64,000 bases of DNA from Halomarina oriensis (GTDB lineage Archaea > Halobacteriota > Halobacteria > Halobacteriales > Haloarculaceae): assembly GCF_009791395.1 (NCBI RefSeq), contig NZ_WSZK01000001.1:112236-176235 (forward strand). Reading direction: 5' to 3'. The notes beneath the pieces are model-generated. The model was not told the DNA's origin. It saw only the letters and a program-made list of their open reading frames with translations, and did no database searches. The position numbers and the translations under genes were made by a program. Positions 43,384-52,263 of this stretch are shown here, in pieces. The first letter of the stretch is position 1; every line of letters starts with the position of its first letter.

Positions 43384-44649
43384 ATGGCAGACAAACCGCA
43401 CCAGAACCTGGCCGTCATCGGCCACGTCGACCACGGGAAGAGCACGCTCGTCGGGCGACTCCTGTTCGAGACGGGCAACGTCCCCGAGCACGTCATCGAA
43501 CAGTACCGCGAGGAGGCCGAGGAGAAGGGGAAAGGCGGGTTCGAGTTCGCCTACGTCATGGACAACCTCGCCGAGGAGCGCGAGCGCGGGGTCACCATCG
43601 ACATCGCCCACCAGCGCTTCGACACCGACGAGTACTACTTCACCATCGTCGACACGCCGGGCCACCGCGACTTCGTGAAGAACATGATTACGGGGGCGAG
43701 CCAGGCCGACCACGCGGTGCTGGTCGTCGCCGCCGACGACGGCGTCGCCCCCCAGACCCGCGAGCACGTCTTCCTCGCCCGCACCCTGGGCATCGGCGAA
43801 CTCATCGTCGCCATCAACAAGATGGACCTCGTCGACTACAGCGAGGACACCTACAAGGAGGTCAGAGACGACGTCCAGAAACTGCTCCAGCAGGTCCGCT
43901 TCCGTTCGGAGGACGCGAGTTTCATCCCGTGTTCGGCGTTCGAGGGCGACAACATCGCCGAGCGCACGGGCAACATGAACTGGTACGACGGCCCCATCAT
44001 CTTGGAGGCGCTCAACGACCTGCCCGAGCCACAACCGCCGACGGACGCACCGCTCCGCCTGCCGATTCAGGACGTCTACACCATCTCGGGTATCGGGACG
44101 GTTCCCGTGGGGCGGGTCGAGACGGGGATGCTCGAAATCGGTGACGACGTCTCGTTCCAGCCCTCGGACGTCTCGGGGGAGGTCAAGACCATCGAGATGC
44201 ACCACGAGGAGGTGCCAGAAGCCGGCCCCGGTGACAACGTCGGGTTCAACGTCCGCGGCATCGGCAAGGACGACATCCGCCGCGGTGACGTCTGCGGTCC
44301 CGCAGACGACCCGCCCAGCGTGGCCGAGACGTTCCAGGCCCAGATCGTCGTGATGCAACACCCCAGCGTCATCACCGCGGGGTACACCCCCGTCATCCAC
44401 GCCCACACCGCGCAGGTGGCCTGCACGTTCGAGTCCCTCGATCAGAAGATAGACCCCGCCTCGGGCGAGGTCGACGAGGAGAACCCGGATTTCATCCAGT
44501 CCGGCGACGCCGCTATCGTGACCCTGCGCCCGCAGAAGCCGCTCAGCATCGAGCCGTCGGGCGACATCGCCGAACTGGGAAGTTTCGCCATCCGCGACAT
44601 GGGCCAGACCATCGCCGCCGGCAAGGTCCTGAGCGTCGAGGGACGCTGA
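43384..44649 (+). CDS. tuf: Translation elongation factor EF-1alpha
   Basis: 421 residues from ATG 43384. G1 GHVDHGKST, effector loop [17 protein letters not shown]3 DTPGHRDF, G4 NKMD, and the EF-1alpha domains II and III ([34 protein letters not shown]). It brings aminoacyl-tRNA to the ribosome. No rpsJ or other translation gene follows, so this may be a second copy or a separated one. The leader holds a 7-bp GC-only hairpin (GCGCGCC/GGCGCGC, 43355-43371) just before the start. Confidence 0.95.
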   Translation: MADKPHQNLAVIGHVDHGKSTLVGRLLFETGNVPEHVIEQYREEAEEKGKGGFEFAYVMDNLAEERERGVTIDIAHQRFDTDEYYFTIVDTPGHRDFVKNMITGASQADHAVLVVAADDGVAPQTREHVFLARTLGIGELIVAINKMDLVDYSEDTYKEVRDDVQKLLQQVRFRSEDASFIPCSAFEGDNIAERTGNMNWYDGPIILEALNDLPEPQPPTDAPLRLPIQDVYTISGIGTVPVGRVETGMLEIGDDVSFQPSDVSGEVKTIEMHHEEVPEAGPGDNVGFNVRGIGKDDIRRGDVCGPADDPPSVAETFQAQIVVMQHPSVITAGYTPVIHAHTAQVACTFESLDQKIDPASGEVDEENPDFIQSGDAAIVTLRPQKPLSIEPSGDIAELGSFAIRDMGQTIAAGKVLSVEGR

Positions 44650-44677
44650 GGAGCCTCCACCTCCTCGAGTCGAACGT

Positions 44678-44760
44678 CGGTCGAGAGCGCCGTCGCTCTC
44701 TCGACCGAGGGTGACGACGTTGCCTCCGCCGGGTGTTCTTGCCCGCGTCGCGGGGGCAAG
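44678..44760 (+). terminator. Tandem hairpins after EF-1alpha
   Basis: A 10-bp stem (CGGTCGAGAG/CTCTCGACCG, 44678-44707) and a 7-bp stem (CTTGCCC/GGGCAAG, 44738-44760) follow the EF-1alpha stop by 28 and 88 bases. No long U run follows, so termination is plausible rather than certain. Downstream, 44770-44840 includes a coding-like tail (EPDVEEMLEEMHNEVD) that ends in TGA and may be a gene remnant. Confidence 0.5.
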
Positions 44761-44864
44761 CGAGGTGGCTTCGTCCGGTTCGCGTCTCTCGAGAACCGGA
44801 CGTCGAGGAGATGCTGGAGGAGATGCACAACGAGGTCGACTGACAGCCGTCGGCCGTCGTGACC

Positions 44865-45014
44865 TCAGAGGACGCGCCGCGAGAGCAACAGGACGCCGAC
44901 GACGAGCAGTCCGATACCCCAGTACAGCGAGTCGTAGGGGAGCCAGAGGAGGAGGAGCGTGACGATGCCGGAGGTGAGTAGCGACCAGCCGAGCGTGTCG
45001 GTGAGTCCAGCCAT
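44865..45014 (-). CDS. Small membrane protein (49 aa)
   Basis: 49 residues from ATG 45014: TDTLGWSLLTSGIVTLLLLWLPYDSLYWGIGLLVVGVLLLSRRVL, seen as two short hydrophobic helices (by segments ~8-25 and ~31-46). Its RR end is cytoplasmic. 49 bases separate it from the next gene on the same strand. Function unknown; a common type of haloarchaeal mini-membrane protein. Confidence 0.5.
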   Translation of the reverse strand: MAGLTDTLGWSLLTSGIVTLLLLWLPYDSLYWGIGLLVVGVLLLSRRVL

Positions 45015-45063
45015 AGGAGAGTGCTGGAGCGCCCGACAGGTGAGTCTGTGGCCTGCCGATGCG

Positions 45064-46779
45064 TCAGCGACGCGGGGCAGACGACGGGCGGGCGGTCGTG
45101 GACGAACGGTTCGTGGCGTTCTCGGTCGCATCGAGCGTGACGCTCAGCGTGTAGCTTCCTGGGCCGAACGTCCCGGTCTCGTAGTCCACCAGTCGCTGCT
45201 CGCTGGCGGTCGCTCGGTCGAACCCACGGTCCGGCGTCTCGTAGACGGCCCACGTGAGTTCGAGTTCACAGCCGTCTGCGACGGTGAACTGAACCCTCAC
45301 GCTGCCGCTCGACGCCCCGGAGGTCGACCGGACCGTGACACACCTGTCGACGTCGGCGGCGAGTTCGTCGGGACGCATCGTCTTCTCTTTCTGATAGTGG
45401 CCGTCGACGGTGGCGGCGTGGAAGTACTGGACGAGCCGCGACTGGTCGTTGTAGAACCGGTCGCTGTCGGGCGGCCCGAACCGCTCGATGACGGGACCGG
45501 AGACGAAGTCGAACTGGTAGTACGTGGCGTTCGGTTCCGGTTCGGGCTCAGGCTCCGGTTCAGGCTCCGGTTCCGGTTCAGGCTCCGGCTCCGGTTCAGG
45601 CGGTCGGTCGTCGCCGCCCAAGAAGGGGTCGAAGCGGACGTTCGAGACGCCGGGGGTGTCTCCCTCCGAGACGCTGTCACCGCCACCATCGGCGAGTGCT
45701 CCCGTCACGGGGTCGGCGAACGGCGCGTCGGGGTCGTCGGGCACACTCGACGGACCGTCGGCCGCCCCCCAGAAGTTCTCGCGTGCGTCGACCGGGGTCG
45801 GACCGTCGTTGCGCAGTCCGACGTCGTTCCCCTCGAAGACGTTGTCACGGACGAGGAGGGCCTCGTTCGTACCGAACTCCGAGACGAGGATGCCCACGCG
45901 GTTGTCCGCGATGCGGTTGTCGAGGACCCGGACGTCCCCGAACCCCTCGACGGCGACGAGTTCGATGCCGACGTCGTTGTCGCTGACGTCGTTGCCGCTG
46001 ATGGTCCCGACGGAGCCGAGATACTCGATACCGGTCGCCGCGCCACGGACGACGTTGTCGACGACGTCGACGCCCGCGCTCCCTTCGACGACGTTGATAC
46101 CCTCGTTCCCGTCGGTGAAGATGGTGTTCCGGGCGACGAGTACGTCGCTGGTCGTCCCGCTGGTGCTGGAGATGGAGACGGCCCGACTCGTGACGCCGGA
46201 CCCGATGTCGAACTCGTTGTCGACGATGCGTGCCCCCTGCACGCGTTCGTTCAGGTAGACCCCCTGAGTCCCGTCGAACGTGTTGTTCTCGACGACGATG
46301 TCCACGCCCTGTTCGCCGAACAGGATTCCCGACCCACCGAGTCGGCTGTCGTGGACGAGGACGTCCCGGAAGAACAGCGCGTCGATGCCGTCCGCGAGGT
46401 CGCTGTCGGTGACGGTGAGTCCGAACAGCGAGTCGGCGACGAGTTCGTCGGCCGTCACGTCGCGGAGCGTGAGTCCCTCGTAGACCGTCGAGGTGTCCTC
46501 ACCGACGAGCACGGAGCCGTCGACGACGAAGCCGTTCCCGTCGACGGTGACGTTGTCGGCGAGTATCCGGAGACAGGGGTCGTTCCCGTCCGCCGGTCCG
46601 ACGTCGTTCCCGAGACGGTACTCTCCCGGTTCGGTGACGACGGTACACTCGGTGAGCGTCGTCACGTCGCCCTGCACGGTGGGCGAGGCGTTCGATCCGG
46701 CACCGACGGTGCCGACGAGGCCACCGGTGACGACGACGACGGCGACGAGACAGACGAGCAGCGCGCTTCGCGTGGGCAT
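45064..46779 (-). CDS. Secreted right-handed beta-helix (NosD-like) protein
   Basis: 571 residues. Sec-type signal in the first ~27 residues. Residues ~60-360 are parallel beta-helix repeats (IVVENNTFDGTQGVYL, VLVARNTIFTDGNEGINV, ISGNDVSDNDVGIEL), the NosD/carbohydrate-binding pattern. Then a hinge of about twelve Glu-Pro repeats, and a ~150-residue C-terminal domain with strands and possible N-glycosylation sites. No PGF-type archaeosortase tail. Probably surface-attached or secreted; it may bind or cut polysaccharide, but no catalytic motif is certain. A TATA-like element is on the minus strand at 46808-46815. Confidence 0.82.
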   Translation of the reverse strand: MPTRSALLVCLVAVVVVTGGLVGTVGAGSNASPTVQGDVTTLTECTVVTEPGEYRLGNDVGPADGNDPCLRILADNVTVDGNGFVVDGSVLVGEDTSTVYEGLTLRDVTADELVADSLFGLTVTDSDLADGIDALFFRDVLVHDSRLGGSGILFGEQGVDIVVENNTFDGTQGVYLNERVQGARIVDNEFDIGSGVTSRAVSISSTSGTTSDVLVARNTIFTDGNEGINVVEGSAGVDVVDNVVRGAATGIEYLGSVGTISGNDVSDNDVGIELVAVEGFGDVRVLDNRIADNRVGILVSEFGTNEALLVRDNVFEGNDVGLRNDGPTPVDARENFWGAADGPSSVPDDPDAPFADPVTGALADGGGDSVSEGDTPGVSNVRFDPFLGGDDRPPEPEPEPEPEPEPEPEPEPEPEPNATYYQFDFVSGPVIERFGPPDSDRFYNDQSRLVQYFHAATVDGHYQKEKTMRPDELAADVDRCVTVRSTSGASSGSVRVQFTVADGCELELTWAVYETPDRGFDRATASEQRLVDYETGTFGPGSYTLSVTLDATENATNRSSTTARPSSAPRR

Positions 46780-46878
46780 AGTTCACACGCACCACGTTCG
46801 TCGGTTTGGTTATTCACCGACGGTTGGAACGAAATCCTCTCCTACCCGTGAGTGTCGGGGAACTGACCCGTTGACCGC

Positions 46879-47979
46879 TCAACACCGCCAGTCGCGGTCG
46901 GTGTGGTTGAGTCGTTCACACCCGTCGGCGGTGACGACGACGAGGTCCTCGATGCGGACGCCGAACTCGTCGGGCAGGTAGACGCCGGGTTCGACGGAGA
47001 ACACCATCCCCGGTTCGAGTTCGCGGTCGTTGCCCGCGACGATGTACGGTTCCTCGTGGACGTCGAGGCCGACGCCGTGGCCGGTGCGGTGGACGAACTG
47101 CTCGCCGTAGCCCGCGTCCGCGACGACTTCGCGGGCCGCGGCGTCGACGGCCTCGCAGGTGACGCCGGGTTCGACGGCGTCGACGGCCGCCTGCTGTGCC
47201 TCCCGGACCACCTCGTGGACCGTCTCGAACTCGGCCGGTGGGTCGCCCGCGAACACGAGCGTCCGGGTCTGGTCGCTCGGATACTGGTCGACGACCGTCC
47301 CGAAGTCCAGCACGACCGGGTCGCCCGCTTCGATGGTCCGGTCGCCGTGGGTGTGGTGTGGCATCGCACCGTTCGGTCCCGACCCGGCGATGACCGCGAA
47401 GGAGACGCCCGACCCGCCCGCCGCGTCGAGTTCGCGTTCGATACGGCGCGCGAGGTCCGTCTCGGTCCACCCGACGACCTCCTCGCCGAGCGCACGAACG
47501 GCCGTGAGAGCCTCGTCGGCGGCCTCGCCCGCTCGTCGGAGAGCGTCGAGTTCGGCGTCGTCCTTCCGGGTCCGGAGCGGCCCGAGCACCTCGCTCGCCA
47601 GGCCCATCTCGGCGTCGTGGACCGCCGCGAGGTCCTGGGTGAACCGGGCGTGCATCGTGTCGTCGACGAGTACGCGATCCCCGAGGCCGAGGTCGGCCAC
47701 GACCGTCGAGAGCGCCTCGCGGGGGTCCTCGTCGTCGTCCCACGTCCGGACGTCTTCGACCCACGACGTCTCGCGAACCTGCTCGCCGTAGAGCGCCGGA
47801 ACGAGGAACGTCGGGTCGCCGGTCTGCGGGACGAACAGGAGGAGGTGGCGCTCGCCGGGGTGTTCGTCGAACCCGCTCAGGTAGTAGAGGTTGTGGCTCG
47901 GGAAGCAGACGAGGTCGGCGTCGGCCTCGCGGAGTCGGTCCTGGGCCGCTCGCGTCCGTCGCTCGAAGACACTCGACAT
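46879..47979 (-). CDS. M24-family Xaa-Pro aminopeptidase-like protein
   Basis: 366 residues. N-terminal creatinase-like domain (~130) and a C-terminal pita-bread domain. Metal ligands are present: Asp in VLDFGTVVD, Asp in YPSDQTRT, His in HRTGHGVGLDVHE, Glu in SVEPGVY and Glu in RIEDL. It cleaves N-terminal residues before proline (dipeptides/oligopeptides) with two metal ions in the cytoplasm. A TATA-like GTTTAAT (minus strand, 48003-48009) sits 27 bases upstream of ATG 47979, giving a leaderless start. Confidence 0.92.
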   Translation of the reverse strand: MSSVFERRTRAAQDRLREADADLVCFPSHNLYYLSGFDEHPGERHLLLFVPQTGDPTFLVPALYGEQVRETSWVEDVRTWDDDEDPREALSTVVADLGLGDRVLVDDTMHARFTQDLAAVHDAEMGLASEVLGPLRTRKDDAELDALRRAGEAADEALTAVRALGEEVVGWTETDLARRIERELDAAGGSGVSFAVIAGSGPNGAMPHHTHGDRTIEAGDPVVLDFGTVVDQYPSDQTRTLVFAGDPPAEFETVHEVVREAQQAAVDAVEPGVTCEAVDAAAREVVADAGYGEQFVHRTGHGVGLDVHEEPYIVAGNDRELEPGMVFSVEPGVYLPDEFGVRIEDLVVVTADGCERLNHTDRDWRC

Positions 47980-48112
47980 GCCGGTGGGTCGTCGCGTGGC
48001 GGATTAAACGGTCCGACTCCGCCGCAGTCGGGCGGCGTGTCCCCTGATTTACCGGGTATATTCTCTGGGATGTCACTTTCACCCATGGCACTCTATGTGT
48101 GTATCCAGTGGC

Positions 48113-48118
48113 TTTATA
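48113..48118 (+). promoter_or_regulatory. TATA box of the HalOD1 gene
   Basis: TTTATA lies 27 bases upstream of ATG 48143, giving a leaderless transcript. Confidence 0.65.
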
Positions 48119-48142
48119 TGCGTCTTGTCCTGCTGGTGGAAT

Positions 48143-48427
48143 ATGTCTCAGGGGACCGGACAGCTTCCACCGAGTGTGGCCGTCATCGAACAGGTGGCTG
48201 CGAGAGAGGACACCGACCCGATGCGGCTCGAACCGCCACTGAACGACGTCGTCGACCCGGACGCACTCGACGCGCTCTGTAAGGGGGCGTCGATGAACGG
48301 CTTCGTCGTCTTCTCGTACTGTGGCTACACGGTCACCGTCGACGCCGACGGCGTCGTCACCGTCGAGGAGAAACCGTTCGACGCCACGGCGACACGACAG
48401 TCCGCGCCGACGGCCGTCTCCGAGTAA
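48143..48427 (+). CDS. HalOD1 output-domain protein (94 aa)
   Basis: 94 residues, a single HalOD1 domain: LPPSVAVIEQVAAREDTDP, LNDVVDPDALDAL, GFVVFSYCGYTVTVDADG. HalOD1 is a haloarchaeal domain found alone or after receiver domains; its role is presumed signal output. Start set by the TATA spacing. The gene faces the 48845 gene across a structured gap. Confidence 0.85.
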   Translation: MSQGTGQLPPSVAVIEQVAAREDTDPMRLEPPLNDVVDPDALDALCKGASMNGFVVFSYCGYTVTVDADGVVTVEEKPFDATATRQSAPTAVSE

Positions 48428-48844
48428 CCCGTTCGACACTGTTCTGCGGAAACGCCGGAGCCGACAGCGTGCGGTGCGGCGCGGAGGTGCGCCGCGCGGG
48501 GGGAGGGCCGAACCGTCGTTCGGTCAGGGGGGTCGCGGCGTCCACACGGTGACCGAACGTGGTTCGGCTCCGCGGCCGCCGCGCGGCGTGTGAGTCGCCT
48601 CACACGGACCGGTGATGCCTTCACGCCATCACCGGAGGTCGGTTGCCGGGAGACGCGGGCCGCCCCGCCGACACCGACGGCCGCCTCGTGGCGGGGCACC
48701 CGGCTGCCGGGCACCGTGTGAACGGTCTCCGTGTCGTGTATTCAGTACTGTGTCGTGAGTACACTGACTGTAGATAGTATCGATACAATCCATACTATCT
48801 GTTCTCACGACACCCATCCCGGTCGGTGGCGGTGGCGTGTCGAA
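48428..48844. other. Structured intergenic region with multiple hairpins
   Basis: A 417-base gap between convergent genes. Hairpins: CCGAAC/GTTCGG around 48513-48528 and again near 48553-48567, CGTGTGAG/CTCACACG (48587-48606), CCGGTGATG/CATCACCGG (48609-48635). A long AT-rich inverted repeat at 48750-48813 has outer arms GTGTCGTGAG/CTCACGACAC and inner arms AGATAGTA/TACTATCT. No coding-like frame is seen. Could be a structured RNA, bidirectional terminator, or remnant element. Confidence 0.5.
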
Positions 48845-49582
48845 TCAGAGTTTGTGGCGGAACGCGCGGAGGGCGTCGCGGCCCGTCTCGGTGAGCGTCA
48901 CCTGCTTGCGCCGGCCGACGCGTTCGACGTCGATGTAGCCGTCCTCGACCAGCGGGTCGACGACGTTGGCGTTCAACAGCGCGAACTTCGCCTTGTCGTT
49001 GGCCGGTTGGTTCTCGGCGATGTACGAGAGGCCCTCGGCCTCGGCGTACTCGATGAGGTGTTTCTTCTTCGCCGTCCGGTGGGCGGAGTTGGTCTCCTCG
49101 AGGTAGGCCATCGTCGCCACCTGGTCGCGGGTCGGTGATTCGATGGGGTAGGCGGGGAGCACCTCGTCGCCCGCGTAGCCGTAGCTCTGTCGTTCGCCCC
49201 GGTCGGCGTGGGCGTAGCCCTCGGGGTGGACGTAGTAGGGCGTCGCGTCCGTGCACATGCAGGCGATGGTCGCACCGACCGCCGACAGCTTCGACCCGCT
49301 GGAGACGTTGACCCGGACGATGTCGTCGGGGTGGTCGGCGGCCAGCGTCGTCACCGCACCGAGGACGTCGTAGATGTCCATGAGGTCTGCTGTGTGAGTC
49401 CGAACCGTACACTCCTCGTCGAGTTCGGCCTTCAGTTCCTCGTGGTAGTCGGCGCGTTCGTCGGCCGGGCCGTCGTGTTCGAGGAGATAGACCACGTCCA
49501 CGCCGTACGCGCGAACCGGCCCGACGATACGGTCGTACTCGTAGCCCAGCGGAGCGATGTGGACCTCGTTGATGACGTGCAC
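48845..49582 (-). CDS. HFX_2341-family regulator (DUF6293/CARF-like plus wHTH)
   Basis: 245 residues. N-terminal ~130 residues form a Rossmann-like domain (VHIAPLGYEYDRIVGPV, VYLLEHDG, VNVSSGSKLSAVGATIACM), with the Ser-Gly-Ser-Lys turn seen in CARF/Csa3-type ligand-binding domains. C-terminal winged helix (AHRTAKKKHLIEYAEAEG, VDPLVEDGYIDVERVGRRKQVTLTETG). The haloarchaeal family is annotated HFX_2341 (DUF6293). It may sense a nucleotide ligand. No CRISPR locus is in the window. Confidence 0.8.
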   Translation of the reverse strand: MHVINEVHIAPLGYEYDRIVGPVRAYGVDVVYLLEHDGPADERADYHEELKAELDEECTVRTHTADLMDIYDVLGAVTTLAADHPDDIVRVNVSSGSKLSAVGATIACMCTDATPYYVHPEGYAHADRGERQSYGYAGDEVLPAYPIESPTRDQVATMAYLEETNSAHRTAKKKHLIEYAEAEGLSYIAENQPANDKAKFALLNANVVDPLVEDGYIDVERVGRRKQVTLTETGRDALRAFRHKL

Positions 49583-49707
49583 GGGGGGTCGTTCGACTCC
49601 ACTCGCTTAGCGGTTTGCACCGACGGGTGTGGCGACCGGACGACGAGAGTGACAGTCCGACCGCACGCTCGTCGGGGTTCATCGGCCTCGCGTCCCTCCC
49701 GTCGAGC

Positions 49708-50610
49708 ATGTGGGAGTTCGACGGTCCGGACCCCGGTGTGTGGGAGCGGGCGTCGGTGCCCGTCTCCGAAACGCTCTACGACGTCTGTGACAGCGCGAAC
49801 GGTCCCGTCGTCGTCGGGAGCGACGGCGTCGTCCTCGGCCGCAACCGCGAGCAGTGGGGCGTCGTCCTCGAAGACGGCCCGGCCGCCCGTGGGCGGACGC
49901 TCCACACCGTCGCCGCCACTGCCGACGGCCGGCGCGTCTGGTTCGCCGGTGCGGACGGCGCACTCGGGTCGGTCGACCTGGCGACCGGCGACCGAAACGA
50001 CTGCTCCCGACCACAGGATGCCGAGGGGACGTTCGACGCCCTCTGTGTCGCGGGCGCACGCGGCGAGGAGAAACTGCTGGTCGCCGACGGGTCGGGCAAC
50101 GTCCACGCCGGCGTCGTCACCGACGACGAGGTGGACTGGGACCGGCCGACGACGCCGAGCGGTGGCACCGCCGTCGCCGCCCTCGCCGCGGACGGACCGT
50201 TCGGCTACGGCGTCGACGGCGACGGCGACGTCTGGCGGACCACCGCCGACGGCTGGGAGCGCATCGGTATCGACGACACCGACGGCACGCTGACCAGCGT
50301 CGCCGCCCGCGCCGACCGCCTGCTGGTCGGTGGGTCGGACGGCCGGGTCTACGCCCACGACGACGAGGGTTGGGTGCCGTTCGACCTCGGCGGAGCGACC
50401 GTCCGGTCGGTCGACTTCCGTGGTCCCGAGTCGCTCGCCGGTGGGGACAGCGCCCTGCTCTCGGTGGGCCGGGACGGCGACTGGGCGAGCGTCGAGGTGG
50501 GCGGCGACGCCGCCGTCCGTGGCGTCGCGCTCACCGAACCGGCGGTGGCGGTGGGGTCGGGTGGCGTCCTCCTCGAACGGACGTCGAGCGGGCCGAAAGG
50601 CCCGGACTAA
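49708..50610 (+). CDS. Beta-propeller protein (cytoplasmic paralogue)
   Basis: 300 residues from ATG 49708. No signal peptide. Repeating blades: GPVVVGSDGVVLGRN, DGRRVWFAGADGALGSVDL, EKLLVADGSGNVHAGV, RLLVGGSDGRVYAHD. Each matches blades in the paralogues at 18307 and 52264 (same WFxGxDGALG and GSGxV patterns). It probably acts as a binding scaffold. Upstream in-frame codons exist; the start is chosen because MWEF matches MWEL of the 52264 paralogue. Confidence 0.75.
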   Translation: MWEFDGPDPGVWERASVPVSETLYDVCDSANGPVVVGSDGVVLGRNREQWGVVLEDGPAARGRTLHTVAATADGRRVWFAGADGALGSVDLATGDRNDCSRPQDAEGTFDALCVAGARGEEKLLVADGSGNVHAGVVTDDEVDWDRPTTPSGGTAVAALAADGPFGYGVDGDGDVWRTTADGWERIGIDDTDGTLTSVAARADRLLVGGSDGRVYAHDDEGWVPFDLGGATVRSVDFRGPESLAGGDSALLSVGRDGDWASVEVGGDAAVRGVALTEPAVAVGSGGVLLERTSSGPKGPD

Positions 50611-50758
50611 CAATACCCGGTGGGCGTGTTCGCCCGGTGATGACCGGGTCGCGGCAGTCTCGCCGAGCACGTAGCGCACCGCGCAGTCACGACGGCCGAG
50701 ACGCCTCACGCCGCCCGGTTCCTCACACCGTCCCCACCTCGCGGGCGGGTCTGGTCGG

Positions 50759-52189
50759 ATGAGCGTCTCGCGCTCCTCGCTCCGGTTGTTCGCCGCGCGA
50801 GTGGGGACGACGGCGCTGTCGTTCCTCGCGTTAGCCTACTTCGCACGGGTGTTGGGGAGCGGCCAGTTGGGGGTCTTCTTCCTGTTCCAGGCCGCGCTGG
50901 CGATGCTCGTGATGCTCTCGGACGTCGGCATCTCGACGGCCATCGAGAAACGTATGAGCGCGGGCGGCGGCCCCAGCGTCTTCTGGACGGGGGCGTCCGT
51001 CGTCGGCGGCGTCGCCGGCGTCCTCTCGGCCGTCGTCGTCGGTTTCCGGGGCGTCGTCTCGGGGTATCTCGGTGCGGACCTCGCGCTGTTGCTCGCGCTC
51101 GCCCTCCTGTTGACGACGGCTCAGTTGGTACTCAACGCGGGGCTTCGAGGCACGTTGCGGACCGGAGAGACCGGGGACCTGATGGTGCTCAAACTCGGTC
51201 TCCAGTGGGGTCTCGCCGCCGTCCTCGTCTGGAGCGGGATGGACGTGTTCGCACTCGTCGTCGGCTTCCTCGTCGGTGTCACGGCGTCGAACTGCTGGGC
51301 GGCGGTGAAGCTCCGGCCGTCCCCGGCGACGCCCACCGAGGCGGACGCCCGCTCGTTGCTCGGCTACGCGAAGTACAACGCCATCCCCAGCGTCGGCCGG
51401 GAGGTCCACAGCTGGATGGACGTGCTCGTCGTCGGCCTCCTGCTCACCGCGGCGGACGTGGCCGCCTACGAGATCGCGTGGCGCGTCGCCAGCGTGACGA
51501 CGCTGCTCGCGGGGGCCATCGGCGTCGCCATCATGCCACAGACGAGCGCGTGGGACGCCGACGGCGGCAGCGAACGTATCGGACGGCTGGTGAGTGCGGC
51601 GTTCCTCCCCGCGCTCGTCTTCGTCCTCCCGGCGGTCGCCGGGGCGGTCGTGGTCGGCGAGGACCTCCTTCGCATCGCGTTCGGCCCGGAGTTCACGACC
51701 GCCAGTCTCGTCCTCGTCGTCCTCGTCGCGGGGAAGGCCTCCGAGGCGATCCAGTTGGTCGTCGGCCGGACGCTCCTCGGCCTCGATCGGCCCGACCTGG
51801 TCGCGCGTGCGACGGCCCTCTCGCTCGGGCTGAACCTCGTGTTGAACGTCACGCTCGTCCTCGCGTTCGGACTGGTCGGCGCGGCCGTCGCCACGACGCT
51901 CTCGTTCGCCCTCGGGACGGCGCTCCGGATGCGGTATCTCGGGCGGTTCGTCCCGCTGTCGGTTCCGCTCGCCGACCTCGCGTGGTGTGTGGGTGCGTCG
52001 CTGGTGATGGGTGGTGTCCTCGTCGCGCTCGGTCGCTCGGTGGCGCTCGACTCCGCGGTCGCACTGCTGGGCTACCTTCTCTCGGGAGCGCTCGTCTACG
52101 GCGTGGTCCTCCTGGTGAAACCGAGCCTCCGCGAGACGCTCGTGGGCTACGCCGAGACGGTACTGCCCGAGACGGTGTTTCGCGCGTGA
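50759..52189 (+). CDS. Polysaccharide/oligosaccharide flippase (MOP superfamily)
   Basis: 476 residues, about 13-14 helices. N-terminal LFAARVGTTALSFLALAYFARVLGSGQLGVFFLFQAAL is the RfbX/Wzx-like first helix with the conserved R-LG-xxxxG, and the interior (WMDVLVVGLLLTAADVAAYEIAWRVASV) fits the same family. It likely flips lipid-linked sugars across the membrane for glycoprotein or polysaccharide synthesis. Flanked by two beta-propellers, but no glycosyltransferase is adjacent. Confidence 0.88.
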   Translation: MSVSRSSLRLFAARVGTTALSFLALAYFARVLGSGQLGVFFLFQAALAMLVMLSDVGISTAIEKRMSAGGGPSVFWTGASVVGGVAGVLSAVVVGFRGVVSGYLGADLALLLALALLLTTAQLVLNAGLRGTLRTGETGDLMVLKLGLQWGLAAVLVWSGMDVFALVVGFLVGVTASNCWAAVKLRPSPATPTEADARSLLGYAKYNAIPSVGREVHSWMDVLVVGLLLTAADVAAYEIAWRVASVTTLLAGAIGVAIMPQTSAWDADGGSERIGRLVSAAFLPALVFVLPAVAGAVVVGEDLLRIAFGPEFTTASLVLVVLVAGKASEAIQLVVGRTLLGLDRPDLVARATALSLGLNLVLNVTLVLAFGLVGAAVATTLSFALGTALRMRYLGRFVPLSVPLADLAWCVGASLVMGGVLVALGRSVALDSAVALLGYLLSGALVYGVVLLVKPSLRETLVGYAETVLPETVFRA

Positions 52190-52263
52190 CCGGTCACACG
52201 GTGGGTCCGACCGTCGGCGGCGAGGAAGCGGACCGCCGTCGAACCGGTCGGAAGTGTCGTGTG

